Of a stretch of 64,000 nucleotides of DNA, positions 58,776-64,000 are shown in pieces. This DNA is from Colias croceus (lineage: Eukaryota; Arthropoda; Insecta; Lepidoptera; Pieridae). The stretch is from contig NC_059554.1 in the NCBI RefSeq assembly GCF_905220415.1, forward strand, positions 4,985,001 to 5,049,000, written 5' to 3'. The notes below the pieces were generated by a model. The model was given only the letters and a program-made list of their open reading frames with translations, was not told the origin of the DNA and did not search any database. A program made the position numbers and the translations under genes. Numbering within the stretch: the stretch's first letter is position 1; each line of letters begins with the position of its first letter.

Positions 58776-59045
58776 TATAAAACATAATACTTTTCAATCC
58801 TTGTGTAGAAAGTACATATTTTAGTATAAAATACGAATAAAATAAGTTGTAAATTGTTCATAATTTATGTCCTTAATGTTGTATTCATTAAATAAGATTT
58901 AATAGCAATTGTTGTAAGCTTTACAATGCCCGATCATTTTTTTATTTCTATGAGTAGTTACATAATACCCTTCAAATTGTATTACACAATTACACATGTA
59001 ATGATGATGTGAAACAATTCTCCTATGTCGTTAGTTATAGAAATA

Positions 59046-59260
59046 CTAGACTCCGCACACGACTTTGTACGTGCATCCCCGTTTTTCCCCGTTCCCGCAA
59101 GAATTTCGGGAAATCTTTTCTTAGCGGATGCCTACGTCCTAACATCTACCTGCATGCCAAATTTCAGCCCGATACGTCCAGTGGTTTGGGCTGTGCGTTG
59201 ATAGATCACTATATCAGTCACCTTTGAGTTTAATATATTATATGTACATATTATATAGAT
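59046..59260 (-). mobile_element. Helitron-like element, divergent
   Basis: A|CTAGACTCCGCACACG start, then the shared ccccgttcccgcaag and gccaaatttcagcccgata segments typical of these elements; far end uncertain. Confidence 0.6.
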
Positions 59261-59369
59261 TTACTAGTAAAAAAAATCTTATTATCAAATTTAAGATATT
59301 GGAATGATTTATAGCTACCAGGTAACTAGTCGCTTTGTACATAAAACTATAAGTATATTACAAATTACA

Positions 59370-59539
59370 TCTTATATATAAAAATGAATCGCAAAATTTG
59401 TTGGTAAGCGCATAACTCGAGAACGGCTGAACCGATTTCGATAATTCTTTTTTTATTATATTCCTTGAAGTACGAGAATGGATCTTATGTAGAGAAAACG
59501 TAAACATGTACCACGGGCGAAGCCGGGGCGGACCGCTAG
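59370..59539 (+). mobile_element. Helitron-like element, CTAGCGGTCC subfamily, complete
   Basis: A|TCTTATATATAAAAATG ... accacgggcgaagccgggg ... gaccgCTAG|T; about 170 bp. Reference copy for 3410-3500 and 14117-14286. Confidence 0.85.
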
Positions 59540-61057
59540 TTTGAAATAAAAATATTTTCATTATTATTTAGTTGATTGTAACTAAGTAAGTATTTTAGAT
59601 GTCCGATTTATCAGACCAAGATTTTTCTTATTTGATCTTCCATTTACATAGAAGATCAATCCACATTCAGATTGTGTATTTGAAAACATCACAAGTAATT
59701 AGTAGGTAACGTACCTACATGATAAGGAGTAAAGACATAGGTTGTTACTATATTAAATTGTAGCCTTTTTATTATGTAAAGTTAAATATACCTAAAACAT
59801 GGAACATAAGGATAAAAAAAGATATTTAAAATTTATTTTTAATGTTGTATCATTTCAAACTAATTATAGTAATTATGATAACGACAATTAAGATTGAAAA
59901 GTTTATTATCACGAGAGATTATTTTTTTGTATCATCTCGGGTATAAAATAAATGTTCATTAAATTTAAATTACGATCGAGTTGTGCGATTTTCTGCTGAT
60001 TTATGACGATTTTATTGGTTTATTATCAATTTAAAATGTATGAGCAAGTATTTTATTGGTTCATATTTAAGAATAAAGATAAATACGTCTAGGCCCAAAA
60101 AAAATCTTTATAATTTCAAATGTAAACCTTTGAATAAAACCACTGTAAGTACCGTTAATAGTTTAAATTAACTACAAAAACCATTCGGCGGATCCAAAAA
60201 TAAGAAAAATATATTACGTTGAATGCTTCGCGAGGCTGCTCGCTTTATGTGGACCTGCCTACTAAAATTAGTAATCATCTAAATAATACAACTACTTACA
60301 TAATACATATTTTAATAAAAATATTATAAACAAAAGAAAAACGCAAATAAATGTTAAACATTTAATACAATCAATTGGAAACAAGAGCCGTACAAAATCG
60401 ATCGAGTGCTGATATCGTTATCTCGTTATATAAGCGGTGTGCGTAACGGCCGCTATCCGACACGTCGTTAAACGTCGTTGTCCGTTAATAACAAAGATAT
60501 TTTGCGTGATACGGACTTTACCATATCGCAGATAGCGGTGACGTTATCGCATTAAAGAAACAATAAATCTTTATTTATTATGAATTGAATACATATCTAT
60601 TGTACTAAAGTATTAAATGTTTGCACTTTTACTCTCTTACACGTGTATTTTTCGTGTACCTTTATTCCTGTGTTTTATCTTTTTAAGTGGATATTGTAAA
60701 ACTTGTACACCCTTAAATGATCACGCTTTTATGATACGAAGAAAATGTCAAATGAAAAACTTAGAATATTTTTTACAACCTTCGATTTTTTTTTTCTTAG
60801 AATTTTTAATAGAAGATAAAAATTAAGTATCTAAGCCGAGGATTGCTGATTATCTATATGGAAACTTGACTATTTTAAGTACCTAGGTACTGAAAATAGA
60901 CTTCCATAACACACTCGAAACGAAATAATAAAAGTTTTTGTAAAAAAGAGAGTAGACCGTTAGGAAATTAGGGATAACAAAGTCAATATTTTCACAATAT
61001 GGAATTATTAATAAAGTATTTAAGTATGTATTACTTTATCATTTTGCATGATTATAC
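59540..61057. other. Intergenic, possible promoter-like patch
   Basis: AT-rich except 60400-60555, where a TTATATAAG box (60427-60435) is followed by a GC-richer stretch with ctatccgaca and gatagcggtgacg. It could be a promoter, but no start codon with a credible gene follows inside the window. Confidence 0.3.
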
Positions 61058-61059
61058 TA

Positions 61060-61474
61060 TACAGAGTGTCCCGCTATTGGTATACTAAGCGCGAAGAGAC
61101 TTGTAGTATTGCATACACTAATCACGTAAATTTCGTCAAAAATTTTTTGCTTAGTTAATTTTTCCTAAAAATCCATGTTTTCTTCTCTAGCTTTGCGCAG
61201 CCGCCCGCTTCTCTAATGTGAGCATTTTGTCTATGAAACATAATATTAAACGATAGCTCACGTGCTGGTGGCAAAGTTGGGCGGGTTGCTTGTTATGGGT
61301 GTACACTGTACACATAGAGTTTTAAGAATTCATCTATTTGGTTAAAAAAATGCGTCTGGATTTTTTCTTAATTATTTTTTACGTACTCAGCGTAGGTGTG
61401 CTAAACTATAACCTCCAATGAGCTTAGTATACCAACAAGTCAACAGACAACAGTGGTGGTACACCCTGTATAGG
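61060..61474. mobile_element. TA-flanked MITE, about 410 bp
   Basis: Ends TA|cagagtgtcccgctattggt and the inverse of ...ccaccctgTA: TA|cagggtgtaccaccactg. Both ends share ttggtatactaagc inward. Mariner-type termini without coding capacity. Confidence 0.75.
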
Positions 61475-61475
61475 T

Positions 61476-62633
61476 AAATATTATTTTCTCCATGTACCTA
61501 AGTATCTTCATTACAGATAATAAAATATATTATGTAGATACATAAGTGTCGTCATTGTATTGCATAAAGAGAATGTATGTAGGTACTATACAAAAGTCAA
61601 TGTTATCGCTTCGTGATTCATTTCTACCTGTAGCATGAATGACCTTACTATTGGAAAGGCTGGTAACGTGGCTTCACTCGTTTTTGAACGAATAAAAAAT
61701 ACTTGTGTGAAAAATTGTATACAGTCCGGTTCCTACTACGCCGCGGCCGGACCGGCAGATCTGCCGCGCCGGTAAATCTGCCGGAAGGGCTAGTGGCTGT
61801 ACAATTTATATGAAGCTATTCACATTATCCCGGGTCTATTATTATTTATATGTATAAATAGGTATTTAAATTCTTCTAAACGATAAACTTTTATAACTCA
61901 TAAACAACAAATGTACCTATTTCTAGATTAATTCATCTGGATTTACCTGTGGGGATGCACCTTACACAGGTTTGCTCATCTAATCCATTGAATAAACGTG
62001 ACTAATTTTAAGATTACGGTGTGGACGATACTTATTGAAAATTCTTATAGAACATACAAATAAAAGAAATACACAATAAAAATAGTACTAAATAGTATTT
62101 GGGAATAAATTGTTATTAATTATTTTTTTTTTATGCATGAATTGATTTTCATGTTTCTTTCACATAAAGGTATGTACATTGTGTACATGGTTGCTCTATG
62201 ATAGAGCGTTTGCTCTTTCTCCTGTTCTTCTACTTACTTAGTATTCTTTTTATAAGGTTCCTTAGACCTGCCAAATGCGGGACAAAGTAAGATAATGTCC
62301 TGATTATAGTAATTATTATTATTTTAAACAGGTTATTTCTCCTTTTCACAGTAGTTCATCCCGTCTTTGTTGTCTGATTTTGCTTATTGGAGTTGCCTTG
62401 TAAAATGCAATTTATATGAATCTTATAAGGGCGGGTACAGGTATTTCCTATCCACCTAGTTCAGCTTGAGAAAGCGGGTAAATATAATTTAACTATTTAG
62501 TAATTCTGATGCACTGCAATCAAGAATTAAAGTACCTACCTATTTTTTAAAATAAACAGTTTAATGTGAAAAAATCTCAAACGTGTTAAAATTTAACACC
62601 AATAAATAAAGTAAAAAAAAATGTGTGCGTGTA
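61476..62633. other. Intergenic, with a GC-rich palindromic patch
   Basis: 61735-61800 is strikingly GC-rich with a perfect palindrome cggcagatctgccg and a nearby near-copy ccggtaaatctgccgg. The rest is AT-rich and without a gene. Confidence 0.4.
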
Positions 62634-62850
62634 CTAGTGTATACACGTAAGAAGTGAAACTTCTTTATGACCTTATTTTTCAAAAAAATAATTTACTATA
62701 TGCAACTTTACAGAAATACGTCGAATCACGCGTGGTAGGGATAAGAAAAAGATGGCGTGTAACGAAAAAATGTCACGCGTAACGAAAAAATGTTACACTA
62801 AATTTTTTTCCAACCCCGATAAAGAAGTTTCACTTCAACAATTCACGTAA
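62634..62850. mobile_element. Short inverted-repeat element
   Basis: aagtgaaacttcttta (about 62653-62668) and the inverse taaagaagtttcactt (about 62820-62835), each with a nearby acgtaa/cacgta. Between them lie two copies of taacgaaaaaatgt. Looks like a MITE. Confidence 0.6.
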
Positions 62851-64000
62851 ATAAATCAGTCAATTAATGATGATATTATTTCTCATCACGAAGTAGCGAT
62901 AAAAAGTACTCAAATAAGTAATATTTTTTATGGGCAAGGAGACGCAATAAAGTTAAGAAAATAACTACTTTCTATAAGTAACATGATTTGTATTATATCG
63001 AGTAGTTATTCTCAAGGTAAGCTTCATAAACCGGTTCCGTTTGGTCTCCTACATTTTGTTTGATCCACCATTACGGATATTTAGAGCGCAGGCGCGTGGC
63101 AGGATGTAATTTTCGGAAACAAGGACACAATCTCGCAAAATATATTTTAGGACACCTTTCATCAGATTTTTATCGAAATAATGCTAATAAATACCAAAGC
63201 TTGGTTTAAACAAGCCAATTCGATCAATTTTCGATCTCAGCTTTGACTGAACGTGGACTGAACTGCCTATTCCTGCGCCAAATGACAGCAGCAAAAGCAC
63301 CATGTTATATTAAATGATTACAGTTTCAAATAAACAAATAGTTCGATAAAGCTAACATAATATAATATAATACCAGAACACGTCCTAACTGGTTGATGTC
63401 TCACGTTTATCCTCATGTCTACAGGGAAACCCAAATGCGATGTGAAACGAGATAGCAGTAATCGCCGCAAAACCTGTAGGCTGTGCCTATAGGAATAAAT
63501 ATTTACGCTCGAAAATAATAACTAAATTAATTGTATTCGTGAATATTGCAAAATTAATACATCAATAAAAGTACATACTATGTACAATCTACAAGTTTAC
63601 ATTATAATCTAATATCATAGCTATGAATTAGAAATGTGAAATTCAGAGAATATTAGATAGAATTGAGATATTCTAGAGTCGATTTGTACATTACGAATAA
63701 TACCTACATAATATATACGTTATAAATTATAATCTAAGCATATAATAATTGTGTATTGAACTTATATTGTACTTATTATAATAATTAAGCAATGATTATT
63801 TTGCAAAAAAATAATAATCATGCATTTAATTTTCTTAAAAATATATGTTTAAAAATGCAAATATTACTGATATTATATAAAGGTCTCACTCATTGTGAAA
63901 AATAAGGTGTCATTATTCGTATAGTACCAGTTACGAAATAAATAATAATCTGATCAGTTCAGATGCATAAGTTATCAGAAAAAAATAGGTGCGTACGCAA
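62851..64000. other. Intergenic, nothing seen
   Basis: AT-rich; no coding segment, RNA gene or clear repeat recognised. Confidence 0.4.

Noticed and set aside
1..64000. tRNA, rRNA or snRNA genes
   Set aside because: No cloverleaf with a GGTTCRANNCC-type box or other RNA signature was found by eye; a tRNAscan/Infernal run would be decisive.

Overview
The window reads as nuclear DNA of a moth or butterfly (Lepidoptera). It is AT-rich, its genes are split by spliceosomal introns, and it is crowded with transposable elements. The commonest are short Helitron-like elements that start TC, end CTAG (or CTAA) and sit between A and T. LINE 3' ends, a mariner relic, a Harbinger unit, THAP-containing terminal-inverted-repeat (TIR) elements and foldback MITEs are also present. 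The lepidopteran assignment rests on my recognition of these repeat types and on insect-like protein sequences; no species is claimed.

Layout. 0.3-3.1 kb: a Harbinger-type unit in which a MADF/BESS-like gene (+) and a DDE transposase gene (-) are interleaved, each with a coding exon inside the other's intron. 3.9-5.6 kb: an intact intronless mitochondrial Hsp60 paralogue (-). 6.4-9.7 kb: a decayed LINE, then a THAP-containing TIR element. 10.9-12.1 kb: MAD2L1BP/p31comet (+, 3 exons). 13.1-14.5 kb: a GT31 beta-1,3-glycosyltransferase (-, 3 exons). 16.5-19.2 kb: a TA-flanked element with long inverted ends and an internal 85-bp satellite organised in higher-order repeats. 21.1-32.3 kb: a ZIP-family zinc transporter (+, 4 clear exons plus a short terminal exon), its introns filled with mobile elements. 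37.6-48.2 kb: Snap25 (-). 57 kb: a possible small two-exon gene between inverted repeats. The remainder (48-64 kb) is intergenic or 5'-flanking DNA with Helitrons, MITEs and hairpins.

The most notable observation is the structure of Snap25. One internal 49-nt exon, encoding the SN1 helix up to the zero-layer Gln, is present in three diverged copies with the same length and phase and intact splice sites. The last coding exon is present in two diverged copies. Because 49 is not a multiple of 3, including two of the internal copies would shift the frame, so they should be mutually exclusive. Six SNAP-25 isoforms of 212-213 aa are predicted.

The cellular genes do not form an obvious pathway. SNAP-25 serves exocytosis, p31comet silences the spindle checkpoint, ZIP imports zinc, GT31 glycosylates in the Golgi, and Hsp60 folds mitochondrial proteins. 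All splice models were built by hand from GT/AG sites and reading frame.
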